A DNA stretch of 25,042 bases from Clostridiales bacterium (GTDB lineage Bacteria; Bacillota; Clostridia; Oscillospirales; Ruminococcaceae): NCBI GenBank assembly GCA_029007575.1, contig JAQXIB010000111.1, positions 1 to 25,042 of the forward strand, read 5' to 3'. The notes under the pieces are model-generated. The model saw only the letters and a program-made list of their open reading frames with translations. It did not search any database and was not told the DNA's origin. Position numbers and translations under genes: made by a program. Below, one piece after another: positions 16,914 through 23,963 of the stretch. How positions within the stretch are numbered: the first letter of the stretch is position 1; every line of letters begins with the position of its first letter.

Positions 16914-17165
16914 TCAGTTGTCCAATTGCGGCAAAATGGTATCTAAAAATACCTGCTTACAATTAAGCATTGTCACATTCGGCAAATATTCCCCATCAAA
17001 CGTAACCGCAATCCCGCCTTGGCATTGTCCTTGACAGAAAGACGCTTTCAGTTTTAATTTTTCCTGAAGCGCATATTCCTTGATCAGGCTTTCGAACGTT
17101 TTCACTACCTGATAGGAACCTTTTAAATGGCAAGAACTCCCGACACAAACAGTAACTTCTTTCAC
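16914..17165 (-). CDS. Thioredoxin-like 2Fe-2S protein (NuoE C-terminal type)
   Basis: A small (83 aa) electron-transfer or sensing partner of the hydrogenase. The four cysteines are arranged as in the NuoE/HydC thioredoxin-like [2Fe-2S] fold: CVGSSC near residues 7-12 and CQGQC near 48-52, followed by GGIAVTFDGEY. The GTG at 17165 is preferred: GAGGTGG precedes it and it gives the normal single-domain length. A longer open frame from 17273 covers the leader and has no family similarity. It is the first gene of the sensor operon, with its own consensus-like promoter upstream. It probably shuttles electrons to or from the sensory hydrogenase; that role is inferred from the conserved gene order. 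Confidence 0.86.
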   Translation of the reverse strand: MKEVTVCVGSSCHLKGSYQVVKTFESLIKEYALQEKLKLKASFCQGQCQGGIAVTFDGEYLPNVTMLNCKQVFLDTILPQLDN

Positions 17166-17284
17166 CCACTCCACCTCATGTTCTGTATGTATTAACATTA
17201 TGGCATTCACCGGCGGAATGATTGCCTTGTCAGCTCTTCCCCGCATGCCAACTTTCGCCCAAGAAAACAGCATATATTGTATTT

Positions 17285-17313
17285 ATTATACTACATACAA
17301 CGTTATTTGACAA
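17285..17313 (-). promoter_or_regulatory. Promoter of the hydrogenase-sensor operon
   Basis: Minus-strand TTGTCA (17313-17308), 17-bp spacer, TATAAT (17290-17285). Leader of roughly 110 bases to the first gene. Confidence 0.75.
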
Positions 17314-17369
17314 TCTTAAAATTACATTGACCGCCTTACACCGCATAAAATTTGGAAGCTTAAAAAAAG

Positions 17370-17398
17370 TTGCGCTGCTAGACCCAATATGCTATAAT
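17370..17398 (+). promoter_or_regulatory. Promoter of the zinc-ribbon protein gene
   Basis: TTGCGC (17370-17375), 17-bp spacer, TATAAT (17393-17398), about 37 bases before the ATG. Confidence 0.6.
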
Positions 17399-17434
17399 TA
17401 CTAATATAAGCTTCTTATTGGGAGGTTCCTGCAA

Positions 17435-17992
17435 ATGGCTGCACATTATACTGAAGCCCGCATTCTCAACACAACATTTACGCCTCTGCAGGCGTTGTTG
17501 AAAGATCCGGTATTTTGCCAAATACTGAATCTTAAATTCCAGTCAGAAATTTTGAACGGGTCCAACATTTGGTATTGCTTCGACCACGGAGTAACCTTCT
17601 CCTCTTGGGGCGAAAAGATCACGCTGTCGCTGACACCGATACCGCAGGGACAGACACGTGTGGATGTTTCCTCAGAATGCCGTATGCCGACACAGATCAT
17701 CGATTGGGGGATTAACAAGCAAAATACCACTGCGATTTTCAACTACATTATCTCTTATCTGCCACATTATCAAGCAGCCCTCTCCACAGTTCCAACCCAA
17801 TCGGCAGTCTCCGCTCCTACAGAAACTGCATGCCAATCTCCAACATCCTCCTCAGTTCCAAACACAACGGCAAGCTCTGCAAATCAGAAATACTGCATCT
17901 GCTGTGGAACACTTTTGGCTTCCGATGCCAAATTCTGCATCAAGTGCGGATCAAAGCAACCCTGCTGTGACCCAAGCCCACAAAATGAATAA
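17435..17992 (+). CDS. Hypothetical protein with C-terminal zinc ribbon
   Basis: A 185-aa protein I cannot name. Residues 1-115 look like a compact alpha/beta domain (FTPLQALLKDPVFCQIL, GVTFSSWGEKITLSL, DVSSECRMPTQIIDWGINKQN) reminiscent of small SRPBCC-like lipid-binding folds. This likeness is tentative. A Ser/Thr/Pro/Ala-rich linker follows (about 117-150). The end is a zinc ribbon with CxxC pairs in YCICCGTLLASDAKFCIKCG, then a Cys-containing tail. No signal peptide or membrane segment is seen. SD GGGAGG precedes the ATG. It has its own promoter and is divergent from the hydrogenase-sensor operon. Such proteins often bind other proteins or RNA through the ribbon, but no function can be assigned. 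Confidence 0.75.
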   Translation: MAAHYTEARILNTTFTPLQALLKDPVFCQILNLKFQSEILNGSNIWYCFDHGVTFSSWGEKITLSLTPIPQGQTRVDVSSECRMPTQIIDWGINKQNTTAIFNYIISYLPHYQAALSTVPTQSAVSAPTETACQSPTSSSVPNTTASSANQKYCICCGTLLASDAKFCIKCGSKQPCCDPSPQNE

Positions 17993-18011
17993 ATAAGAGA
18001 TTGTAAAGTAA

Positions 18012-18076
18012 AGAGGTTTTAAAAAAACAGTCCCAACTTACTGTTTACTTGTTCAAAAAACTTACACAAAACCTCT
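18012..18076. repeat. Two-tier inverted repeat after the zinc-ribbon gene
   Basis: Outer arms AGAGGTTTT (18012-18020) and AAAACCTCT (18068-18076), inner AAACAGT (18025-18031) and ACTGTTT (18040-18046). It could act as a weak terminator. The rest of 17993-18165 is A+T-rich with a 7-bp hairpin around 18097-18114 and no gene that I can see. Confidence 0.5.
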
Positions 18077-18165
18077 AATTCACTATTTCAACAATTAAAT
18101 GTCGCTTGACATTTGTGGATATTTTATATTGCAATTTATAAAATAATAAAATTATTATTTGAGAC

Positions 18166-18194
18166 TTGACTTTTATTCTAATTTGTTTTATGAT
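18166..18194 (+). promoter_or_regulatory. Promoter of the aromatic biosynthesis operon
   Basis: TTGACT (18166-18171), 17-bp spacer, TATGAT (18189-18194). Transcription near 18201 would place the leader-peptide ATG about 28 bases into the RNA. Confidence 0.75.
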
Positions 18195-18228
18195 TATATC
18201 AATCTGATTTTGATGAGGGGAAAAGATA

Positions 18229-18330
18229 ATGGCTATTCTTATTTTTGCAGCTTTCTTTTTCTTTTTTAGCTGGGGCTTTTATTTTAGCGCCGGTTATTTT
18301 TGCTGTAAAAATATGTTGCCATATCAATAA
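18229..18330 (+). CDS. Aromatic-rich leader peptide of the aro operon
   Basis: A 33-codon frame starting MAILIFAAFFFFFSWGF. It contains nine Phe (five in a row at codons 9-13), three Tyr and one Trp, i.e. all three end products of the pathway encoded downstream. SD GAGGGG (18215-18220) stands nine bases before the ATG, and the frame follows directly on a promoter. It ends at TAA 18328-18330, 40 bases before a terminator, and DAHP synthase follows. This is the layout of attenuators such as pheL and trpL in enterobacteria. A small membrane protein is the alternative reading, since the peptide is hydrophobic. Position and composition favour a regulatory leader. Confidence 0.75.
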   Translation: MAILIFAAFFFFFSWGFYFSAGYFCCKNMLPYQ

Positions 18331-18411
18331 AGTTGTCAGTACCTTCATGAAAAGATATTCGGTTATATTAGGTCTGTGACTTTTGCTATGGCAAAGGGCA
18401 CAGACCTTTTT
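18316..18411 (+). promoter_or_regulatory. Terminator/antiterminator switch of the aro operon
   Basis: Terminator: 18370-18378/18399-18407 (9 bp) plus 18380-18386/18391-18397 (7 bp), TATG loop, then T5. The alternative nested fold pairs TTGCCATA (18316-18323, the last leader codons) with TATGGCAA (18387-18394). It also pairs GTCAGTACCT (18335-18344) imperfectly with 18370-18380. A ribosome at the leader stop would cover both upstream segments, letting the terminator form. A ribosome stalled on Phe codons would leave them free and favour readthrough. Confidence 0.72.
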
Positions 18412-18487
18412 AATTATCGGACATGCGTGCAGCGTTCGCGAGGCTGCGCCGCCTAGCCGACAAGTAATTTTGAAGGAGAAAAGCATC

Positions 18488-19501
18488 ATGGTTATTATTC
18501 TGAAACAAAATCAAGACAAAAAAAAGGTTGATGAACTGATTCATTGGTTGGAAGATTTTCAGGTACAGGTCAATGTGGTAAATGGATCTCACACGACGAT
18601 ATTGGGCTTGATCGGAGACACTTCCAAAATCGATATCGAAAGCGTTGCCGCAAAAGACGTTGTGGAAAGCGTAAAACGAGTTCAAGAGCCTTACAAAAAC
18701 GTCAACCGAAAATTTCACCCTGATGATACCATTATTGACGTCAACGGGCGAAAAATCGGCGAAGGCTACATGAACGTGATTGCCGGTCCCTGCTCGGTGG
18801 AATCCGAGGAGCAAATCTGTGAGGTTGCCAGACGGGTAAAAGCGGCAGGAGCTTCTTTCCTCCGCGGCGGCGCATTCAAGCCTCGCACCTCGCCTTATTC
18901 CTTTCAGGGACTGCGTGCGGAAGGCATTGAGCTTTTGACCGAAGCACGAGCCCAAACCGGTCTGCCGATCGTTACCGAAATCATGAGCTTGCAGCATCTC
19001 GATCTGTTCAACGATGTGGATATCATTCAGGTCGGCGCAAGAAACATGCAAAACTTTGAGTTGCTCAAGGAATTAGGACATTCCAAAAAGCCGATTTTGT
19101 TAAAACGCGGTTTGGCGAATACCATTGAAGAATTGCTGATGAGCGCGGAATACATCACTGCCGGAGGAAACAATCAGATCATCCTCTGCGAACGCGGCAT
19201 CCGTACCTTTGAAACCATGACCCGCAACACTTTGGATATCTCGGCAATTCCGCTTTTGAAAAAAGCAACCCACTTTCCTGTCGTGATCGATCCGAGCCAT
19301 GCCTCCGGCATCTCTTCTTTGGTTCTTCCTCTTTCTCTTGCTGCGGTTGCCTGCGGTGCAGACGCTTTGATCATCGAAGTCCACAATGATCCAAAAAATG
19401 CATTGTCGGACGGTGCACAATCGCTGACTCCGGATGAATTTGATACTGTTATGAGTAAAATTTCGGCGCAAGCGGCTTTCTCAGGAAAGAAAATGCAGTA
19501 A
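18488..19501 (+). CDS. aroF: 3-deoxy-7-phosphoheptulonate (DAHP) synthase, class I-beta with regulatory domain
   Basis: First step of the shikimate pathway: phosphoenolpyruvate plus erythrose 4-phosphate to DAHP. The 337 aa comprise an N-terminal ferredoxin/ACT-like domain (about 1-72, MVIILKQNQDKKKVDELI to EPYKNVNRKFHP) as in the Thermotoga-type enzyme, where it senses aromatic amino acids, and a catalytic barrel. Motifs are AGPCSVES, LRGGAFKPRTSPYSFQG, QVGARNMQNFELL, KPILLKRG, CERGIRTFE and DPSHASG. SD GAAGGAG lies nine bases before the ATG at 18488. It is the first gene after the leader attenuator, so both allosteric and transcriptional control by end products is likely. A GC-rich hairpin (about 18417-18461) lies between terminator and SD. 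Confidence 0.95.
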   Translation: MVIILKQNQDKKKVDELIHWLEDFQVQVNVVNGSHTTILGLIGDTSKIDIESVAAKDVVESVKRVQEPYKNVNRKFHPDDTIIDVNGRKIGEGYMNVIAGPCSVESEEQICEVARRVKAAGASFLRGGAFKPRTSPYSFQGLRAEGIELLTEARAQTGLPIVTEIMSLQHLDLFNDVDIIQVGARNMQNFELLKELGHSKKPILLKRGLANTIEELLMSAEYITAGGNNQIILCERGIRTFETMTRNTLDISAIPLLKKATHFPVVIDPSHASGISSLVLPLSLAAVACGADALIIEVHNDPKNALSDGAQSLTPDEFDTVMSKISAQAAFSGKKMQ

Positions 19502-19579
19502 ATCCGATACCCCTTTTGATCTGTTTTTCGGCAGAAAAATCAGGCAAAAGAAACCATCGAAAAAGGGATAGTGATTTTT

Positions 19580-21907
19580 ATGATGACCTTACAGATAAAC
19601 GCCAGCACCGCATATGAAATTATGGTGGGAAGAAATTTGTTGTCCGGCTGTGCCGCGAAAATCAAGCAAATTTCCAAAGCCGAAACCGTTGTCATTGTGA
19701 CCGACGATATTGTGGAGCCTCTTTACGGCTCGGTAGTCAAACAATCCTTGGAGGCCGAGGGATTTCGCGTGGAAACCTTTGTTTTCCCTCACGGAGAACA
19801 ATCAAAATCTCATCACACGCTGATCGCGTTGTATGATTTCCTTTGCGATCAATCGGTGACACGCGGCGATCTGCTGATTGCTTTAGGAGGCGGCGTTGTC
19901 GGTGATCTGACCGGATTTTGTGCCGCTACCTATCTGCGCGGTATCGATTATGTGCAGATTCCTACCACTCTGCTTGCTCAAATCGACTCCTCGGTCGGAG
20001 GCAAAACGGCAGTAGATACCGAAAAAGGAAAGAATTTAGTCGGTGCCTTTAAACAACCGTCACTGGTGCTATGTGATGTGGATACCCTCGACACCCTAAC
20101 GCCCGCAATTTTTGCGGACGGTATGGCGGAAGCGATTAAATACGGGCTGATCAAAGATAAAAAGCTGTTTGAGATGATTGCGGAAAATAATATTTCCGAA
20201 ATTTTGGAAAATATGATCTATCAATGCATCAAAATCAAGGCACAGGTCGTCGAGGCGGACGAGTTTGACAAAGGAGAACGTATGCTGTTAAACTTCGGCC
20301 ACACGATCGGCCACGCGATTGAAAGGCAATATCACTATCAAACCTATACGCACGGAACAGCGGTTGGTATCGGCATGGTCTATATTTCCGCCATATCCGA
20401 ACAGGCAGGTTTCACTCCTAAGGGCACGACCGAGGCGATTAAGCGCTGTCTGCGCAAATATCAACTTCCCTGCTCGGTCAAAATCACACCGGAACAAATC
20501 TTAGGCATTTCTTCTAATGATAAAAAACGGGATAAAAATGACATCAATCTCATTTTGCTGAAAGAAATCGGACAAGCTTTTATCTGCAAGATGTCACTGG
20601 CAGAATATGCCGAATTTCTACAGTATCTGCCGATTCCCGCAGAACAGGCTGTCATTACACCTTCTGCGTTATCCGGAACAGTTCAAATACCGCCCTCGAA
20701 AAGCTACGCACACCGGGCGTTAATTGCCGCCGCATTAGCTGACGGTGTCAGCGTTATCCACAACATCGCTCATTCGGAGGATATTGATGCTACAATTTCC
20801 GGTTTAACGGCACTCGGAGCAGTGTTTGAGTTTCATGATCATTCAGTTACGGTGCGTGGTATCCGCAATCCTGCGGCAAATGCCAAAATAGACTGTCGGG
20901 AATCCGGTTCCACGTTAAGGTTTCTGGTACCGGTTGCCGCCGCTTTCGGAACGTCTTGTGAATTTTCCGGCAAAGGCAAGCTGCCATCCCGCCCGCTGCG
21001 TACCTATATCGATTGCTTTGCAGAAAAAGCGGTTTCGATCCAACCCGAATCCGGCATGCCGTTCCGGCTCACCGGAAAGCTGAAACCAGGCAAATTTTCA
21101 TTAAGCGGTAATATCAGCTCTCAATTTATCACAGGCTTGCTGTTTGCACTTCCGCTGTTGGAGGGTGACAGTGAGATCGTGCTGACTTCTCCGCTGGAAT
21201 CGGTCGATTATGTCAACATGACTGTGGAGATGCTACAATTAGCCGGTATCGAAATCACCTGCACAAAAAACGAATATCACGTGACAGGAAATCAGCACTA
21301 TCACCCCTTTACTTATACAGTGGAAGGCGATTATTCCCAAGCCGCATTCTTTTTCACCGCGGCTGCAATCGGCTCTCCGATATCCTGCAAAGGATTAAAT
21401 CCAAATTCTTTGCAGGGAGATAAAAAAATGCTGGATATTTTAAAACAAGCCGGTGCAGAGGTCCTTGTATCAGACAATACGGTGACGGTTTCCCATCGTT
21501 TATTGCAGCCGTTCACCGTAGATGCCAAAGACATCCCCGACATTGTGCCGATCTTATCAGTACTTGCCGCGCATTGTGCAGGAGAATCTCAAATCACCCA
21601 TATTGAGCGACTGAAATACAAAGAATCCGACCGCATTCAAACCACTGCCGCATTACTGAAAAGCCTCGGCGCAGAAGTAATCGCTTATGATGACCGATTG
21701 GTCATCCAAGGCGGGAAGCCGTTATGCGGCGGTGTTGTCGACAGCTTTCGGGATCATCGTATTGCCATGTCTGCCGCCGTTGCCGCCGTTCAAGCGACTT
21801 CTGCCGTCACCATCCTACATGCGGAAGCCGTAAACAAATCATATCCGAACTTTTTTGAAGACTATAATCAACTAGGAGGTCGTGCCAATGTCGTCCCTAT
21901 GGAATAA
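19580..21907 (+). CDS. Bifunctional fusion: 3-dehydroquinate synthase (AroB) - EPSP synthase (AroA)
   Basis: One uninterrupted 775-aa reading frame carrying two shikimate enzymes. The AroB part (about 1-345) has GGGVVGDLTGFCAATYLRG, PTTLLAQIDSSVGGKTAVD, EAIKYG and the metal ligands in NFGHTIGHAIE and THGTAVG. The AroA part (about 362 onward) has PPSKSYAHRALIAAALA, CRESGSTLRFL, LPSRPLRTY, GDYSQAAFFF, YKESDRI and DHRIAMS. Both sets of catalytic motifs look intact. The linker is only about 15 residues (LQYLPIPAEQAVITPSAL). The ATG at 19580 (or 19583) is taken, with AAAGGG upstream; the in-frame GTG at 19571 is too close to that SD. The gene overlaps aroC by 20 bases. The order AroB-AroA equals that of the first two domains of eukaryotic AROM. 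Confidence 0.93.
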   Translation: MMTLQINASTAYEIMVGRNLLSGCAAKIKQISKAETVVIVTDDIVEPLYGSVVKQSLEAEGFRVETFVFPHGEQSKSHHTLIALYDFLCDQSVTRGDLLIALGGGVVGDLTGFCAATYLRGIDYVQIPTTLLAQIDSSVGGKTAVDTEKGKNLVGAFKQPSLVLCDVDTLDTLTPAIFADGMAEAIKYGLIKDKKLFEMIAENNISEILENMIYQCIKIKAQVVEADEFDKGERMLLNFGHTIGHAIERQYHYQTYTHGTAVGIGMVYISAISEQAGFTPKGTTEAIKRCLRKYQLPCSVKITPEQILGISSNDKKRDKNDINLILLKEIGQAFICKMSLAEYAEFLQYLPIPAEQAVITPSALSGTVQIPPSKSYAHRALIAAALADGVSVIHNIAHSEDIDATISGLTALGAVFEFHDHSVTVRGIRNPAANAKIDCRESGSTLRFLVPVAAAFGTSCEFSGKGKLPSRPLRTYIDCFAEKAVSIQPESGMPFRLTGKLKPGKFSLSGNISSQFITGLLFALPLLEGDSEIVLTSPLESVDYVNMTVEMLQLAGIEITCTKNEYHVTGNQHYHPFTYTVEGDYSQAAFFFTAAAIGSPISCKGLNPNSLQGDKKMLDILKQAGAEVLVSDNTVTVSHRLLQPFTVDAKDIPDIVPILSVLAAHCAGESQITHIERLKYKESDRIQTTAALLKSLGAEVIAYDDRLVIQGGKPLCGGVVDSFRDHRIAMSAAVAAVQATSAVTILHAEAVNKSYPNFFEDYNQLGGRANVVPME

Positions 21908-22979
21908 CGGAGTTTCCATTTCCATCTTCGGAGAATCCCACGGAAAAGCAATCGGCGTAGTGATAGACAATCTTCCCCCGGGAGAAACCATTGACAACGA
22001 AAAACTTCTTCGTTTTATGTCCAGACGCGCTCCGAAAAATGACGTTACTTCTACACCCAGAAAAGAAAAAGATATTCCGATTATTTTATCCGGTCTCAAA
22101 GACGGCAAGACCACCGGCGCGCCTCTTGCCGCAATGATCGAAAACAGTGACGCGCACTCCTCTGATTACAGCGAAATGAGCCGGAAAGCGCGTCCCGGTC
22201 ATGCGGATTATACCGGATTTTTGCGGTACAACGGTTTTAATGACGTAAGAGGGAGCGGACACTTTTCCGGACGGCTGACTGCACCGCTGACCTTTGCGGG
22301 AGCAGTTGCGGCGCAGATATTGGAACAACGGAATATCTACACGGCAGGTCATATTTTTGCCATTCAAAACGTGCGGGATACTCCGTTTGACACCGTAAAC
22401 TTTTCCAAAGAGGATGTTTTATTTTTACAAAGCCGTGATTTTCCGACGGTGGATCCGAAAGCAGAACTGATGATGAAATCCGCCATTGACGCTGCCAGAA
22501 TGAATTGTGATTCGGTCGGGGGGATCATCGAATTGTGCGCCGTCGGCTTTCCGGCAGGAATCGGCTCTCCGATGTTTGACGGACTGGAGAATGCAATCAG
22601 TTCGATTATGTTCGGCATTCCGGCTGTGAAAGGCATTGAATTCGGCGCCGGATTCGATGTATGCAATCTATACGGCTCCCAAAATAACGATGCTTTCTAT
22701 ACCGATGAAAGCGGCGACATTAAAACACGTACCAACAATCACGGCGGGATTCTGGGCGGCATTTCCTCCGGTATGCCGATCAGTCTCAAGATCGCGATGA
22801 AGCCTACGCCCTCGATCAGTCAAACGCAGGAAACGGTTGATTTTCTGGAGCATCAAAACACCACTATTTCCGTTCGCGGCAGACATGATCCTTGTGTTGT
22901 CCCGCGCGCTGTTCCGGTAGCCGAAGCAGCACTGAATATCGCTCTATTAGGGCAACTGATCAAAGCGGGGATAAAATAA
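21888..22979 (+). CDS. aroC: Chorismate synthase
   Basis: Last step of the shikimate pathway: EPSP to chorismate, using reduced FMN. The 363 aa are of normal length. Motifs are FGESHGKAIGVVIDNLPPG, SRRAPKNDVTSTPRKEKD, RPGHADYTGFLRY, VRGSGHFSGRLTA, GFPAGIGSPMFDGLE, NNHGGILGGISSGMP and RGRHDPCVVPRAVPVAEA. AGGAGGT eight bases upstream of the ATG at 21888 fixes the start and lies inside the aroBA coding region, so translation is coupled to the fusion gene. A 19-bp terminator follows. With aroF and aroBA it covers DAHP, dehydroquinate, EPSP and chorismate formation; aroD, aroE and aroK must be elsewhere or past a break. Confidence 0.96.
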   Translation: MSSLWNNGVSISIFGESHGKAIGVVIDNLPPGETIDNEKLLRFMSRRAPKNDVTSTPRKEKDIPIILSGLKDGKTTGAPLAAMIENSDAHSSDYSEMSRKARPGHADYTGFLRYNGFNDVRGSGHFSGRLTAPLTFAGAVAAQILEQRNIYTAGHIFAIQNVRDTPFDTVNFSKEDVLFLQSRDFPTVDPKAELMMKSAIDAARMNCDSVGGIIELCAVGFPAGIGSPMFDGLENAISSIMFGIPAVKGIEFGAGFDVCNLYGSQNNDAFYTDESGDIKTRTNNHGGILGGISSGMPISLKIAMKPTPSISQTQETVDFLEHQNTTISVRGRHDPCVVPRAVPVAEAALNIALLGQLIKAGIK

Positions 22980-23015
22980 ATAATACGGGGCTGTGACAGC
23001 CCCGTATTATTTATT
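22975..23015. terminator. Bidirectional terminator between aroC and the NERD gene
   Basis: Perfect 19-bp stem (22975-22993/22997-23015) with a TGA loop and A/T-rich outer arms serving both strands. It ends inside the stop codon of the convergent NERD gene. Confidence 0.88.
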
Positions 23016-23943
23016 ATTGAATTTTATTTTTAATATTTTGCACGTGTTCTTGTTTTAAATGCTCTGGAACATTTGCATATGTAAAAAGTTTCGAAAATAT
23101 TTGGTCAATCTGTTCTTCTGTAAAAATCACAGGAGAATGTGTTAGTTGATGATAGAGTACCGTACTTAGTGCATCTCGTTTAAATATTTTAAATCTTTGC
23201 AAATTCATCGGTACACTTTTTAAATCACAACGTTCACTAAATACAATATAAGAGATAAAATTGCTAATAGGTAATTTCAAAAGAGAAGACAGTGCATTTA
23301 TATGAGATTGATTTTGCTTTATCGGATTATAAAAATAATATTTTTCGTTATAATGGCTGGCTTTGTTATATATAGATTGAACCCATTTATCTGCATGTTC
23401 ATTACCAAAAATCCATCCTGAATAATTTTTACTTTCTATTACAAAAATTCCTGTTACATCAATTAAAATAGTGTCTATTTCAGTTGTATTTCCTTTGTCG
23501 TCTTTAGGTATATAGATATTATGAAGAATTTTATAATATCTATGTTGACAGCATTGTATGATGACATCTTCAATTAACCATTCACCGTAAGCCCCTACGC
23601 TAGAATTAAAATAATTGCCGCGCGTATCGTTTATATGTTCAAGATAAGTATGATAATTAGACTCAGAAGTTTTATTATAAGAAACTGGCAATGTTTTTAC
23701 AAGACGCTCTTTTCGCCATAAAGGCTTATGATAAATTTCAAAAAAATAGTTTCCATATGGTAATCCAATTAATGCTGAAACATCTGCATGTAAAATATTA
23801 TCACGAACAATTTCTCCATTTTGATTTTTAATAATAATTCTTTCTTTTTTGTAACGAATTATTACCACAACTAACACAGCTAAAACAAATAATATAATCA
23901 TAAGAAAAAAAGCATAAACATCAGATTCTTTTAAATGATACAT
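23014..23943 (-). CDS. Membrane-anchored NERD-domain protein
   Basis: A 309-aa protein with one N-terminal transmembrane helix (about 10-30, FFLMIILFVLAVLVVVIIRY) and a cytoplasmic NERD (nuclease-related) domain at about 115-230. The PD-(D/E)XK-like residues are visible: GAYGEWLIEDVI, TEIDTILID and FVIESKNYSGWIFG. The final 80 residues are unassigned. SD GGAGG precedes the ATG by five bases. It begins 20 bases after the fruK stop on the same strand and may be cotranscribed. Its coding sequence is clearly more A+T-rich than its neighbours (many AAT, ATT, TAT codons), hinting at acquisition from elsewhere. NERD proteins are thought to act on DNA, but this one's role is unknown. Confidence 0.85.
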   Translation of the reverse strand: MYHLKESDVYAFFLMIILFVLAVLVVVIIRYKKERIIIKNQNGEIVRDNILHADVSALIGLPYGNYFFEIYHKPLWRKERLVKTLPVSYNKTSESNYHTYLEHINDTRGNYFNSSVGAYGEWLIEDVIIQCCQHRYYKILHNIYIPKDDKGNTTEIDTILIDVTGIFVIESKNYSGWIFGNEHADKWVQSIYNKASHYNEKYYFYNPIKQNQSHINALSSLLKLPISNFISYIVFSERCDLKSVPMNLQRFKIFKRDALSTVLYHQLTHSPVIFTEEQIDQIFSKLFTYANVPEHLKQEHVQNIKNKIQ

Positions 23944-23963
23944 AATTGCCTCCTCGCATATAT

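Noticed and set aside
18229..18330. Leader frame as a small functional membrane protein
   Set aside because: It is hydrophobic enough, but the Phe/Tyr/Trp bias, the position between promoter and terminator and the downstream DAHP synthase favour a regulatory peptide. Not fully excluded.
18331..18487. T-box riboswitch before aroF
   Set aside because: A T-box was expected for an aromatic operon in Firmicutes, but no AGGGTGGNACCGCG-like element or specifier structure is present. The leader-peptide model fits better.
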